Shown: positions 18,641-27,114 of the stretch, in pieces
Layout of the letters: every line of letters begins with the position of its first letter
Numbering within the stretch: position 1 is the first letter of the stretch
Assembly: GCA_947581905.1 (NCBI GenBank)
Contig: CANPWC010000006.1
Location: 1-32,112 of the forward strand
From: an uncultured Acetatifactor sp.
GTDB lineage: Bacteria; Bacillota; Clostridia; Lachnospirales; Lachnospiraceae
DNA length: 32,112 nt
Direction of reading: 5' to 3'
Notes under the pieces: generated by a model
Database searches by the model: none
Seen by the model: only the letters and a program-made list of their open reading frames with translations
Told to the model about the DNA's origin: nothing
Program-made: the position numbers and the translations under genes

Positions 18641-18976
18641 ATGGCTCGACCTAAAGAGGGAGATGAATGTTGTTTCCCAAAATGGAAACCGGGATTTCGC
18701 ACAAGACGAAAATTCTATTCGGAGGAATTCCGCGAAAGGTATAAAGCCTTGAGAAACTCGTCTGATAATTTTATTAAGAGGTCAGATGTCAGGGAGTATA
18801 TTTTTCGCAAATATGGCGGGAAATGCCATCTGTGCGGGGCAAAGGCCGATTTGCAGATAGATCATATCACATCTGTCTATGAAGTGGCTCGTAAAATGAC
18901 CGGAATAGGCATGCTTAATTCTGAATGCAATCTGGCCCTTATTTGCCGAAGATGTAATTCCGGGAAAGCTCCATAA
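18641..18976 (+). CDS. HNH endonuclease
   Basis: YGGKCHLCGAKADLQIDHITSVYEVARK...LNSECNLALICRRCNSGKAP. Confidence 0.9.
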   Translation: MARPKEGDECCFPKWKPGFRTRRKFYSEEFRERYKALRNSSDNFIKRSDVREYIFRKYGGKCHLCGAKADLQIDHITSVYEVARKMTGIGMLNSECNLALICRRCNSGKAP

Positions 18977-19011
18977 TTATACGGTGAACTACAGAATAAG
19001 GCGGTGATAAT

Positions 19012-19920
19012 TTGGCAGGCAGGCCAAACAAAGCAGGTCTTGACTACTTTGAGCTGGACTGCCACATGGAAGAGAAGGTCAGGTTGATACAGGCTGAATT
19101 TGGACTGAAAGGGTTTGCTATAGTTGTTAAGCTCTACCAGAAAATATATGGAGAGTTTGGTTACTATTGCGAATGGAATGAAGACTCGCTGTTGCTTTTT
19201 ATGTCAGAGAATGGTGTTTCGAGCCGTGACGAGAGAAATCTAATCGATGAGATTGTGGCAGCCTGTATCAGAAGGGACATTTTTTCAAAGAGACTTTTGG
19301 ATGAATTCGGTATCCTGACATCCTCCGGGGTGCAGAAACGGTACCTAAACGCTACTTCCAAGCGGGAAAAGGTCGAGTTGAAAAAAGAGTACCTTTTAAT
19401 AAATGAACCTATAAATGCAAAAAATGTGGTGGTTAATTCAATTTCTGGAGTAAGAAATTCAGTTTCTGACATCGGAAATGAGCAGAATAAAGTAGAGAAG
19501 AGTAAAGGAGAGAAAAGAAGAGTAAAGGAAAGTAGGGGGAAAAGCGCCGCCAAGGCGGCTCAGCCCACCGCCAGCCAGGTCATTGATGAAAGGGCATTCC
19601 CCGAAGAGCTCGATGCCGCGGTCCGAGAATGGGTGAAATACAAGATCGAGAAACGGCAGGCATACAAGGAGACGGGGCTTCGGAACTTCTTGTCCCAGGT
19701 CGAAAACAAGGCAAAGGCATACGGTCCCGCCCCGGTGGTCGACCTGATCAAGTACAGCATGTCCCAAAACTGGCAAGGGGTAATATGGGACAGGCTCGCC
19801 GAGGGGAAGCATGGGGCGAATCCCAAAACGGGCGGCGGAGGCCCCGGGATGTCCGCATCGGCCGATGGGAATGGGACCATATGGCCTGTGGTTGGCGGGG
19901 TGGATTGGAGCAAGGTATGA
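19012..19920 (+). CDS. DUF4373 (Lin1244/Lin1753-like) phage replication protein
   Basis: DYFELDCHMEEKVRLIQAEFGLKGFAIVVKLYQKIYGEFGYYCEWNEDSLLLF; TTG start. Confidence 0.85.
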   Translation: MAGRPNKAGLDYFELDCHMEEKVRLIQAEFGLKGFAIVVKLYQKIYGEFGYYCEWNEDSLLLFMSENGVSSRDERNLIDEIVAACIRRDIFSKRLLDEFGILTSSGVQKRYLNATSKREKVELKKEYLLINEPINAKNVVVNSISGVRNSVSDIGNEQNKVEKSKGEKRRVKESRGKSAAKAAQPTASQVIDERAFPEELDAAVREWVKYKIEKRQAYKETGLRNFLSQVENKAKAYGPAPVVDLIKYSMSQNWQGVIWDRLAEGKHGANPKTGGGGPGMSASADGNGTIWPVVGGVDWSKV

Positions 19921-20570
19921 CGAGGGACGAGGCGAAGATGCTGATACTGACCATGGAGGCGACTTTCCCGAACTACCACCCCATGGACATAACGATAACG
20001 GTCAATACATGGGCCGCGATGCTAGGGGAATATGGCTTCCAGCAAGTGCAGATGGCGCTCAAGAGATACGTCCTGACCGACACGAGCGGATTCGCCCCGA
20101 GCATCGGCCAGCTGGTGGCGCAGATGCAGGACATCGCAGAGGGCGACGACCTTGGGGAGCTGGAAGCATGGAGCCTGGTAAGCAAGGCGATAGGCAACTC
20201 GCTGTACCATGCAGACGAGGAGTTCGCCAAGCTGCCCCCTGTAGTCCAAAGGGCGGTGCACAGCGCGGCGAACCTGAAGGAATGGTCGTTGATGGACAGC
20301 GACACGGTTGGGGGCGTGGTCCAGTCGCACCTGGTCCGGAATTACAGGGCGGCGGCAAAGGCCATGAGGGACGAGGCGAAGCTGCCCCAAGGGTTCCGGG
20401 AAGCCATTGCAGGCATGCGGTCAGTGCCGGAAAGGCTGTCCGCCAAGAGCGCTGGGCCGGCAGATGGGCGGCAGCTGTTGGAGGACGGCATGGACGGGCT
20501 TACGGAGGAGCAGGCCGAGAAGAGGAAGAGGCAGCTCGAGGAGGTCAGGAAGGCTTTAAACGCGACCTGA
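19917..20570 (+). CDS. Replisome organiser / helicase-loader-like protein
   Basis: ATGA overlap with the upstream gene; MTRDEAKMLILTMEATFPNYHPMDITITVNTWAAMLGEYGFQQVQMALKRYVLTDTSGFAPSIGQLVAQM resembles the G39P/replisome-organiser N-terminal pattern. Confidence 0.7.
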   Translation: MTRDEAKMLILTMEATFPNYHPMDITITVNTWAAMLGEYGFQQVQMALKRYVLTDTSGFAPSIGQLVAQMQDIAEGDDLGELEAWSLVSKAIGNSLYHADEEFAKLPPVVQRAVHSAANLKEWSLMDSDTVGGVVQSHLVRNYRAAAKAMRDEAKLPQGFREAIAGMRSVPERLSAKSAGPADGRQLLEDGMDGLTEEQAEKRKRQLEEVRKALNAT

Positions 20571-20606
20571 AAGGGCGCATGGACGGAGGATGGGCTGGCG
20601 GAAGCC

Positions 20607-20626
20607 GGCCGCGTGGGGCCGCGGCC
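20607..20626. repeat. Hairpin GGCCGCG-N6-CGCGGCC
   Basis: Perfect 7-bp stem in the intergenic region before the PcfK-like gene. Confidence 0.75.
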
Positions 20627-20685
20627 ACGTCAAACGGCGGCAGGAAAAGGGCGCATTGGACGCTAAAATAGATAGGAGGACCAAA

Positions 20686-21306
20686 ATGGATGGAATGATG
20701 ATGCCTGGGAACGGCAAGGACGCATTAGGGCAAGGGACGGCAGGGGCTGGGCCCGGGAAGCCGGCGGATCCGGTAAAGCTGGCCGCAAAGGAAAAGCTGG
20801 AAAAGGAGCTCCAGGAAGAGGAAAACAAGGCTTTCGCGGGATACGTGATAGGCTACCTGATCAAGCGCTGCGAAGAAGACGGGGGCATGGCGCAGGACGT
20901 GGCGCGGAAGCAGAAGTCCTGGAAGGAATGCTTCTCATACATCATGTCACAGGCGGGCAAGGTGGCGCAAGGCAGGAGGGCCTTCCACGTCGACGACGAG
21001 GTCGTCTGTGAGTGGGCGGAGGACTACTACCGCGAGGACGGCAAGTCCGGCAAGGACGGAAAGGCGGAGAAGCCAAAGCGCAAGGAAGCGCCGCCGGCGG
21101 CGCACGTGAAGCCCGTGGAAGCGGTGGGGGCCGTAGCGCCGCCCAAGGGTGGCGGCGGCAAGGGGAAGCAGCCCACATCGCAAGGGGCTGGGACGCACGA
21201 CGGGAAAGGGGAAGCGGAAGGCGATCCCCCAAAGAGGGAAAAGCAAAAGAAGAACGGCAAGGAAATGGACGGGCAGATGGACCTGTTCTCCATGCTTGGC
21301 ATGTAA
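20686..21306 (+). CDS. PcfK-like protein
   Basis: SD AGGAGG; NKAFAGYVIGYLIKRCEEDGGMAQDVARKQKSWKECFSYIMSQAGKVAQGRRAFHVDDEVVCEWAEDYY; directly precedes the PcfJ-like gene; C-terminus ends GQMDLFSMLGM. Confidence 0.75.
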   Translation: MDGMMMPGNGKDALGQGTAGAGPGKPADPVKLAAKEKLEKELQEEENKAFAGYVIGYLIKRCEEDGGMAQDVARKQKSWKECFSYIMSQAGKVAQGRRAFHVDDEVVCEWAEDYYREDGKSGKDGKAEKPKRKEAPPAAHVKPVEAVGAVAPPKGGGGKGKQPTSQGAGTHDGKGEAEGDPPKREKQKKNGKEMDGQMDLFSMLGM

Positions 21307-21320
21307 GGGGGGCGGTGGAT

Positions 21321-23423
21321 ATGGACAAAAAGGCTTTATCGGCGCTCCCGATGCCGGAGGTGGAAGAGCGGTACAACGACCTGCGCCGGATGTACGCGGG
21401 CATGAGGGGCATAGTCACGGCGGAGAGGGTGGACGTTGGAGGGGAGGACACGTTGGTGGTCAACTGCTTCCGCCCGAAAGGCAAGGATAGGGTCGAGCCG
21501 TGGTTCCGGACGTTCTGCCAAAATTCCGGGTACGCCTCGCAGGACTTTACGGGCGTGAAAGCGAAATGGAGGACGGCGACGTTCGCCCACATCGCCGGAT
21601 ACTACATCGATGACGGGTGGAGGACGGACAGCAGGCTGGTGCTCGCCTCCCCGGAAGACGGCGAGGAGGTCATCCGGTGGATGAAGGGATGGATGGAACG
21701 GAACCGCTCCAATCGGTGCGACGCAGGATATGTGTTTGACGACTACATCCATTCCTACCAGGCCGACCTGCTGGAGCGGCGGCTCGAGGAAAAGCGCCGG
21801 AAGGTCCGTGAAAAGATAGACCGCCGGATGGGCCTGTTCGGCGGGCTGCCGGAAGACTACCAAGGATTCGTGGAAAGGCGGGTGTTTGGCGGATACGATT
21901 ACTTCTTTTACAGCCTCAAGGATAAGATTGCCTACTGCACACGGTGCGGGCATGAGTATGAGGTCCGCAAGGGAGGCGTATACCACAAGGACATCCCCGT
22001 GTGGAGCGACAAGCTCCCCAAGCACAACGACACGTACATCTGCCCGTATTGCTCCAGCCCGATCGTCGCGAAGTGCCTTGGATATGGACGGGGACGCTTG
22101 ATAAAGGCGTCATGGAGCGTCCTCGTGCAGCCGAGCGGCAGCGACGTCCTGGTCCGCTACATCCGCCACACGAAGGACTTCCGCGGGGACTTCCGGCGCC
22201 CAGAAATCAAAAGCGTGGAGCTGTACCGCACCATCCATGCCGCCACGTCCGCGGAGGCTTACGATTGGGGGATGTGCCCATACGGCCAGGGGGCTGCGCG
22301 TTGGCGCTACGCGAAAGGCGCATACGCCTGGAACGCGACAGAGTTCCAGGCGCCGAGGTCCGTGATGTTGTACAATGAGGACTTCGGCTTCCTGTCGGGC
22401 ACCTGCATGAGGTATAGCTGCATAGGCACGTTCCTGCGGGAGGTCGTGCCGCGCATCGATAGGCGCGACGTATCCGCATGGGTCGTGGACAAGTACTTCA
22501 ACTTCTACCGCAAAAACCCGTGCGTGGAGAAGATGCTCAAGATCGGATGGTACAGGCTCGTCAAGGAGCTGTTTGATGGCATCTGGCGTTCCGAGTGGTT
22601 CCGGGAAGGCAAGGACGGCATCCTGGAGGCCTGCGGGATCACGAGGGCGCAATTCCGCCTGGTCAGGGATGCCTCCGGCGGGAACCCGGACACGGCGCAC
22701 ATAAGGATCGCCAAGCACGCGGAAGAGAAAGGGGTAAGGCTGACGGTGGACGACCTGCAGGAGCTGCACATGAGGCCTAACAATGGGTGGATCAACCATT
22801 TCGACCGTTACCTGGACGCCATGAGGTACACGACGCTCCACAAGCTGCTTAGGTACCTCGACAGGCAGCGGATCCGGATTGATGACGACTATTTCGACTA
22901 TTTCGGCTGGCTCTTGGAGATGGGATACGACATGCGTAACGAGTCCAACCTGTACCCGAGGGATTTCCGGCGGAGGCACGACGAAATGGCGATAGAATAC
23001 CAGGCTTACAAGGACGAGAAGCACCGGGAGGAGGCCATGGAGTTCGACCGCGCGCTCCAGGAGATGCGCAAGGAGGCGGAAGCGGAAGACGGGAACCCGG
23101 AAAACCTGCATATGATGGGGCTCTTCATCAGGCTCCCGTACCGCGTGGAAGAGCTGAAAAAGGAGGGGGAGGCCCTGCACCATTGCGTCGGCACCTATGT
23201 GGACCGGATCATGAGGGGCGAGACCACGATACTCTTCATCCGGCGGGAATCCATGCCGGACGAGCCGTACTACACGCTCGAGTGGAGCGGGCACAGGGTC
23301 ATCCAGTGCAGGGGGATGCGTAATTGCGACATGACGGCGGACGTGAAGGCTTTCGCGACGGTGTTCGCAGAAAAGATGCGCGAATATGAGGCGCGGAAGG
23401 AGGTGCAGGCATTGGGAGCGTAA
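21321..23423 (+). CDS. PcfJ-like protein
   Basis: C-terminal LPYRVEELKKEGEALHHCVGTYVDRIMRGETTILFIRRESMPDEPYYTLEWSGHRVIQCRGMRNC. Start reassigned to ATG 21321 after the PcfK stop. Confidence 0.85.
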   Translation: MDKKALSALPMPEVEERYNDLRRMYAGMRGIVTAERVDVGGEDTLVVNCFRPKGKDRVEPWFRTFCQNSGYASQDFTGVKAKWRTATFAHIAGYYIDDGWRTDSRLVLASPEDGEEVIRWMKGWMERNRSNRCDAGYVFDDYIHSYQADLLERRLEEKRRKVREKIDRRMGLFGGLPEDYQGFVERRVFGGYDYFFYSLKDKIAYCTRCGHEYEVRKGGVYHKDIPVWSDKLPKHNDTYICPYCSSPIVAKCLGYGRGRLIKASWSVLVQPSGSDVLVRYIRHTKDFRGDFRRPEIKSVELYRTIHAATSAEAYDWGMCPYGQGAARWRYAKGAYAWNATEFQAPRSVMLYNEDFGFLSGTCMRYSCIGTFLREVVPRIDRRDVSAWVVDKYFNFYRKNPCVEKMLKIGWYRLVKELFDGIWRSEWFREGKDGILEACGITRAQFRLVRDASGGNPDTAHIRIAKHAEEKGVRLTVDDLQELHMRPNNGWINHFDRYLDAMRYTTLHKLLRYLDRQRIRIDDDYFDYFGWLLEMGYDMRNESNLYPRDFRRRHDEMAIEYQAYKDEKHREEAMEFDRALQEMRKEAEAEDGNPENLHMMGLFIRLPYRVEELKKEGEALHHCVGTYVDRIMRGETTILFIRRESMPDEPYYTLEWSGHRVIQCRGMRNCDMTADVKAFATVFAEKMREYEARKEVQALGA

Positions 23424-23611
23424 AGCCTGGCAGGCACAGGGTCAAGAACCTGCTGTACAAGCTCAATGACGACGACCGTAACCAGCTCTGTTGCCTGCTT
23501 GTCAAGGCGGGGTATTCGGTCAGGGTCGGAAAGGAGCGCCCCGGAGGCAAGGGGCAGACGCAGTACTATGTCGAATTTTGGGAAGAGGAGGAAAGCGATG
23601 ATGCTACCTAA
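23411..23611 (+). CDS. Small hypothetical protein, probable ATT start
   Basis: 67-codon open frame (I/M)GSVKPGRHRVKNLLYKLNDDDRNQLCCLLVKAGYSVRVGKERPGGKGQTQYYVEFWEEEESDDAT; SD AAGGAGGTG (23397-23405) ends 5 nt before ATT; absent from the supplied ORF track. Confidence 0.6.
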   Translation: MGSVKPGRHRVKNLLYKLNDDDRNQLCCLLVKAGYSVRVGKERPGGKGQTQYYVEFWEEEESDDAT

Positions 23612-23864
23612 ATGGGTTGCGAGGAAGCCGGCCAGGAACGAGGCGCGGTACCTCAAATATGGGTTCGTCCCCATGGCGTTCCAGGGCTTTGTATGCCCCA
23701 GGTGCGGCAACGGCTTGAACGCCGGGCCAGGCCACCAGCCGAACTACTGCGACAGGTGCGGGCAGAAGCTGGACTTCAAGGGGATCGGATGGGGCCCTGG
23801 AATGGAGGAAAGGGCTGAAGGAAGGGGGGATTGGCGTGAACAGGTCGAAGATAGAGTGGTGTGA
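23598..23864 (+). CDS. Zinc-ribbon protein
   Basis: CPRCGNGLNAGPGHQPNYCDRCGQKLDF. Confidence 0.7.
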   Translation: MMLPKWVARKPARNEARYLKYGFVPMAFQGFVCPRCGNGLNAGPGHQPNYCDRCGQKLDFKGIGWGPGMEERAEGRGDWREQVEDRVV

Positions 23865-24906
23865 CCACACCTGGAACCCCATAACGGGATGCCGGCATGG
23901 CTGCCAATACTGCTATGCCAGGCGCATGGCCTCCAGGTTTGCCGGCGACGTCAGGCTCAACCTGATGGCAAGGAAGGATTATTCGGTTGAGCCCGCGGCT
24001 GACGGCGGGGAATGCCTATATGTGCTGGACGCCCCGATGTTGAATGAAACCGGGAAACCGTTGGCATACCCGTTTGGGTTCGCCTCCACGCTGCACAAAT
24101 ACCGGATGGAAATGCCAGGGAAGCTAAAGATGGGGTGCAACATATTCGTGGGCGCCATGTCGGACGTCTTCGGGGCGTGGGTGCCGGACGGGTGGATCGG
24201 GCAGGTGATGGACGCCTGTGGTAGGTACCCCATACATAACTACCTTTTCCTGACCAAGAACCCGGACAGGTACATAGGCCTGGAATCAAAAGGGGAGCTG
24301 CCCGAAAAGAAGAACATGTGGTACGGGATGAGCGTGACGTGCGAAAGGGACACATACACGGCGGAGGCGGTCATGGCGGAATTGCCGGCGGGCGCGGGCG
24401 CGTACTTGAGCATAGAGCCCCTGCTGGAGGACGTAGTGACTGACGCCCTGGAAATAGTGATAGCCAATTTCGTCGACTGGGTGATCATCGGCGCGGAAAC
24501 GGGAAACAGGAAGGGAAAAGTCATCCCGCGCACGGAGTGGGTCAGGAAGATCGTGGAGGAGTGCGACGAGGCGAATATCCCGGTATTCATGAAAGGCAGC
24601 CTCGTGCCGATCGTCGGGGAAGAGAACATGCGCAGGGATTTCCCGGAACAGCTCCTTAACCATGACGCTAGCCCCAAGATGAAGAGGAAGCTGTATGGCG
24701 TATGCGCCGGATGCAAAGCGCACCTGAAAAAGAGCGACATGGTAGCCCTGCTTGCGCGGTCTAAGAGGGGCGAGCAGCCGAAACAGTACGGGTTCATGTG
24801 CAAAGACTGTTTCAGGCGGTCCTGCGAAGGCTTAGGGCTGGGCATCCCGGAACTCGCGGGACTGGCTGGAAGCGCCATGGCCGGGACGGGAGGCGCGGAT
24901 GGCTAA
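23836..24906 (+). CDS. DUF5131 (phage Gp37/Gp68) family protein with radical-SAM-like CxxxCxxC
   Basis: SKIEWCDHTWNPITGCRHGCQYCYARRMASRF; SVTCERDTYTAEAVMAELPAG...LSIEPLLEDV; VIIGAETGNRKGKVIP; GTG start. Confidence 0.88.
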   Translation: MNRSKIEWCDHTWNPITGCRHGCQYCYARRMASRFAGDVRLNLMARKDYSVEPAADGGECLYVLDAPMLNETGKPLAYPFGFASTLHKYRMEMPGKLKMGCNIFVGAMSDVFGAWVPDGWIGQVMDACGRYPIHNYLFLTKNPDRYIGLESKGELPEKKNMWYGMSVTCERDTYTAEAVMAELPAGAGAYLSIEPLLEDVVTDALEIVIANFVDWVIIGAETGNRKGKVIPRTEWVRKIVEECDEANIPVFMKGSLVPIVGEENMRRDFPEQLLNHDASPKMKRKLYGVCAGCKAHLKKSDMVALLARSKRGEQPKQYGFMCKDCFRRSCEGLGLGIPELAGLAGSAMAGTGGADG

Positions 24907-25285
24907 GTGGGGACGGAACAAGGAGGGTTACGCCGATGGGACGGCATGCCTGGCCATAGGGCGGGCGGCACGGGAAGAAAGGAAGGTAGAAATGGCAAAG
25001 AAAAGGAGCTGCAGGCGCACGACGGACGAGGACGCCATCCACCAAAAGGCGGTCAAGATGCGCAAGATGACGGACGAGCAGCTGGTCCACTACGTCGAGG
25101 ACCGCGTGGAGAAGGCGAGGAGCGAGGGCTATAACCAAGGCAAGGCGCAGCCGCCGAAATCCAAGCCGCCCAGCATTGAAAAGGTCGTCAGCGAGATCGG
25201 GAACGTCCGGGGGATCGGGGCGACGAAGCTGGCGGCCATCCAGGAGATCCTAAAAAAGCATTTGGAGGCGCGTGAGGAATGTTGA
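24899..25285 (+). CDS. Hypothetical phage protein with HhH-like C-terminus
   Basis: ATGGCTAA overlap with the upstream stop; N-terminus WGRNKEGYADGTACLAIGRAAREE; C-terminus IEKVVSEIGNVRGIGATKLAAIQEILKKHL. Confidence 0.6.
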   Translation: MAKWGRNKEGYADGTACLAIGRAAREERKVEMAKKRSCRRTTDEDAIHQKAVKMRKMTDEQLVHYVEDRVEKARSEGYNQGKAQPPKSKPPSIEKVVSEIGNVRGIGATKLAAIQEILKKHLEAREEC

Positions 25286-25467
25286 CAGTAGGAGACAAGG
25301 TTATGATGAACGACAACTACGACGTCCCAGGGGAATGCAAGGGGAAGGAGTACGTCGTCACGGCAGGCCCGCAGGAAGTGTGCGGGACGACGTGCGTATG
25401 GTTGGACGGCTACAAGGGGTGTTATGCAGAGGATGGATTGTCAAAGGTTGGAGGCGCCAATGCCTGA
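25279..25467 (+). CDS. Hypothetical small protein
   Basis: MLTVGDKVMMNDNYDVPGECKGKEYVVTAGPQEVCGTTCVWLDGYKGCYAEDGLSKV; SH3-like/KOW-like small protein. Confidence 0.6.
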   Translation: MLTVGDKVMMNDNYDVPGECKGKEYVVTAGPQEVCGTTCVWLDGYKGCYAEDGLSKVGGANA

Positions 25468-26005
25468 TCCAAGGAGGCAGATTATCGGTAGGCGGAGCAA
25501 GGCATCCGGCGAAGCATTTGAGCGCTGGCTGTCAGACGCCTGTGAATTTTACCTTAAAGGGGGGTGGGCCCACATCGAGAAGACGCCGGAGCCATTCCAC
25601 ATCACGGGCAAGGACGCGGACGGGACGGTCCGCGGGTATTACGAGAAGAAAGGGCAGCCGGACTACAAGGGGATCCTCTGCGACGGAACAGGCATCATGT
25701 TCGAGGCGAAGCACACCGATTCCGGCAGGATAAGCCAGAGCGCCGTAACAGATAAGCAGTGGGAGAGCCTGGACGCCTATGAGAGGTTCGGGGCCCATTG
25801 CTACGTGATGGTGTCCCTGGGCCTGGCGAAGTTTTACCGGGTCCCATGGGGCGTCTGGAAGCGGATGAAGGAGCTGTACGGGCACAAGTACATGGCGGAG
25901 CGCGAGTTGGAGCCATACCGGCTGCAAGAGAGGCATTGCATGATATTGTTTCTGGAAGGAGTGGAACTGAAAGATGAAGATACAGAAAGCGGAACTGGCA
26001 TATAA
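25460..26005 (+). CDS. RecU-like Holliday junction resolvase
   Basis: NB: RecU-like pattern IIGRRSKASGEAFERWLSDACEFYLKGG...KKGQPDYKGILCDGTGIMFEAKHTDSGRISQSAVTDKQWESL. Confidence 0.8.
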   Translation: MPDPRRQIIGRRSKASGEAFERWLSDACEFYLKGGWAHIEKTPEPFHITGKDADGTVRGYYEKKGQPDYKGILCDGTGIMFEAKHTDSGRISQSAVTDKQWESLDAYERFGAHCYVMVSLGLAKFYRVPWGVWKRMKELYGHKYMAERELEPYRLQERHCMILFLEGVELKDEDTESGTGI

Positions 26006-27023
26006 GCTCAACAAGGTCAAGGGAGTGGTGCCCCGGAAAGCGTCTATTCCTGCCTTGCAGGGCGTTTTGGTATCCGACGGCTATTTGATTGCCAACAACC
26101 TGGAAATGGCCGTCAAGGCAAAGATAGGGGGCACTGGAGGGGAAAGGTTCCTGATCCCAGAGCGGGCGTTCGACTTGGTCAGCAACCTGCCGGACGGGGA
26201 GGTGGAGGTCACGCCCTCCGGTAGCGGCACCGTCACGATCAAGGCGGAAAAGATAAATAACAAGTACCAGACGCCCGACCCTGGCGCGTTCCCGGACCCC
26301 GCCGCGCAGGAAGGCGGCATGGAGCTGACGATCAAGGCGGAAACGCTCATGGACTCCATGCGCAGGGTCTCCTACGCGGTCCCGCCGTTTAGCGCCCACA
26401 CGGCGATGACGGCGATGTGCCTACAGGCTTCCGGCGGGCAGCTTAACGTCGTCGGGATGGACGGGCACGTGGTGGCATGGGACAAGGTGGGCTGTGACGG
26501 GGAGTTCCAGTTGCTCGTCCCCAAGAACGCGGTGGAACGGCTTAAGACGCTCGGCCTTTCGGGGGACTTGAGGATAAGGCACAACAAGACGATGGCGTCA
26601 TTCGTGACGGAGGAGTATGAGGCCTATACGCGGCTGGCAGACGGGCCGTATTACTCATACCAGGCGGTCTTCGACGGGTTCCAGCTGCATACCGTCGTAT
26701 CGAGGCAGGCCCTGTTGGACGCGGTGACGCGGGCGAACATATGCACGGAGGAGCGGAAGCCGGTAAGGTTCGACCTGGACGGCTGGTCGCTCAACATCAG
26801 CATCACGGAGAGCGCCACGGACTACCATGAGGCGGTGGACCTGCAGAAGGAAATCGGCGAGCCGCTGTCAATCGGGTTTGACGCCAAGCTTGTGGCGGAG
26901 ACGCTCAAGGCCTTTGGGTGCGACAACGTCGGTCTGTCGTTCAGGGGCCCCAAGATGCCGATGCTGATAGAGTCGGAGGACAGCGACTTCCGGGCGCTCG
27001 TCCTCCCCGTATTGATCAGATGA
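25974..27023 (+). CDS. DNA polymerase III beta-subunit-like sliding clamp (phage-borne)
   Basis: KLNKVKGVVPRKASIPALQGVLVSDGYLIANNLEMAVKAKI...; C-terminus LIESEDSDFRALVLPVLIR, the typical DnaN ending pattern. Confidence 0.85.
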   Translation: MKIQKAELAYKLNKVKGVVPRKASIPALQGVLVSDGYLIANNLEMAVKAKIGGTGGERFLIPERAFDLVSNLPDGEVEVTPSGSGTVTIKAEKINNKYQTPDPGAFPDPAAQEGGMELTIKAETLMDSMRRVSYAVPPFSAHTAMTAMCLQASGGQLNVVGMDGHVVAWDKVGCDGEFQLLVPKNAVERLKTLGLSGDLRIRHNKTMASFVTEEYEAYTRLADGPYYSYQAVFDGFQLHTVVSRQALLDAVTRANICTEERKPVRFDLDGWSLNISITESATDYHEAVDLQKEIGEPLSIGFDAKLVAETLKAFGCDNVGLSFRGPKMPMLIESEDSDFRALVLPVLIR

Positions 27024-27078
27024 AAAGCGCCATATTCCGATTGGCCTCGGAAGGGATTTCATAGCACGATAATGACCA

Positions 27079-27099
27079 GGGCGGCCGGCGCTGCCGCCC
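27079..27099. repeat. Hairpin GGGCGGC-N7-GCCGCCC
   Basis: Perfect 7-bp stem upstream of the SD for the next gene. Confidence 0.75.
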
Positions 27100-27114
27100 G
27101 GGAAGGAGGGCAAG

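Noticed and set aside
22110-23294. Long minus-strand ORF (394 aa) opposite the PcfJ-like gene, and many other long antisense/alternate-frame ORFs (e.g. 951-1586, 10621-11541, 12023-12838, 16687-17529, 17472-18215)
   Set aside because: They lie wholly inside well-supported plus-strand genes in GC-rich DNA, have compositionally biased products, and have no SD or family resemblance; treated as shadow ORFs.
20686-23423. Using PcfK/PcfJ to call the element a conjugative plasmid/ICE
   Set aside because: No relaxase, coupling protein or type IV secretion genes are present in the window; PcfJ/K-like genes also occur in phages, and the repressor/Cro-like switch and ArpU-like gene favour a phage.
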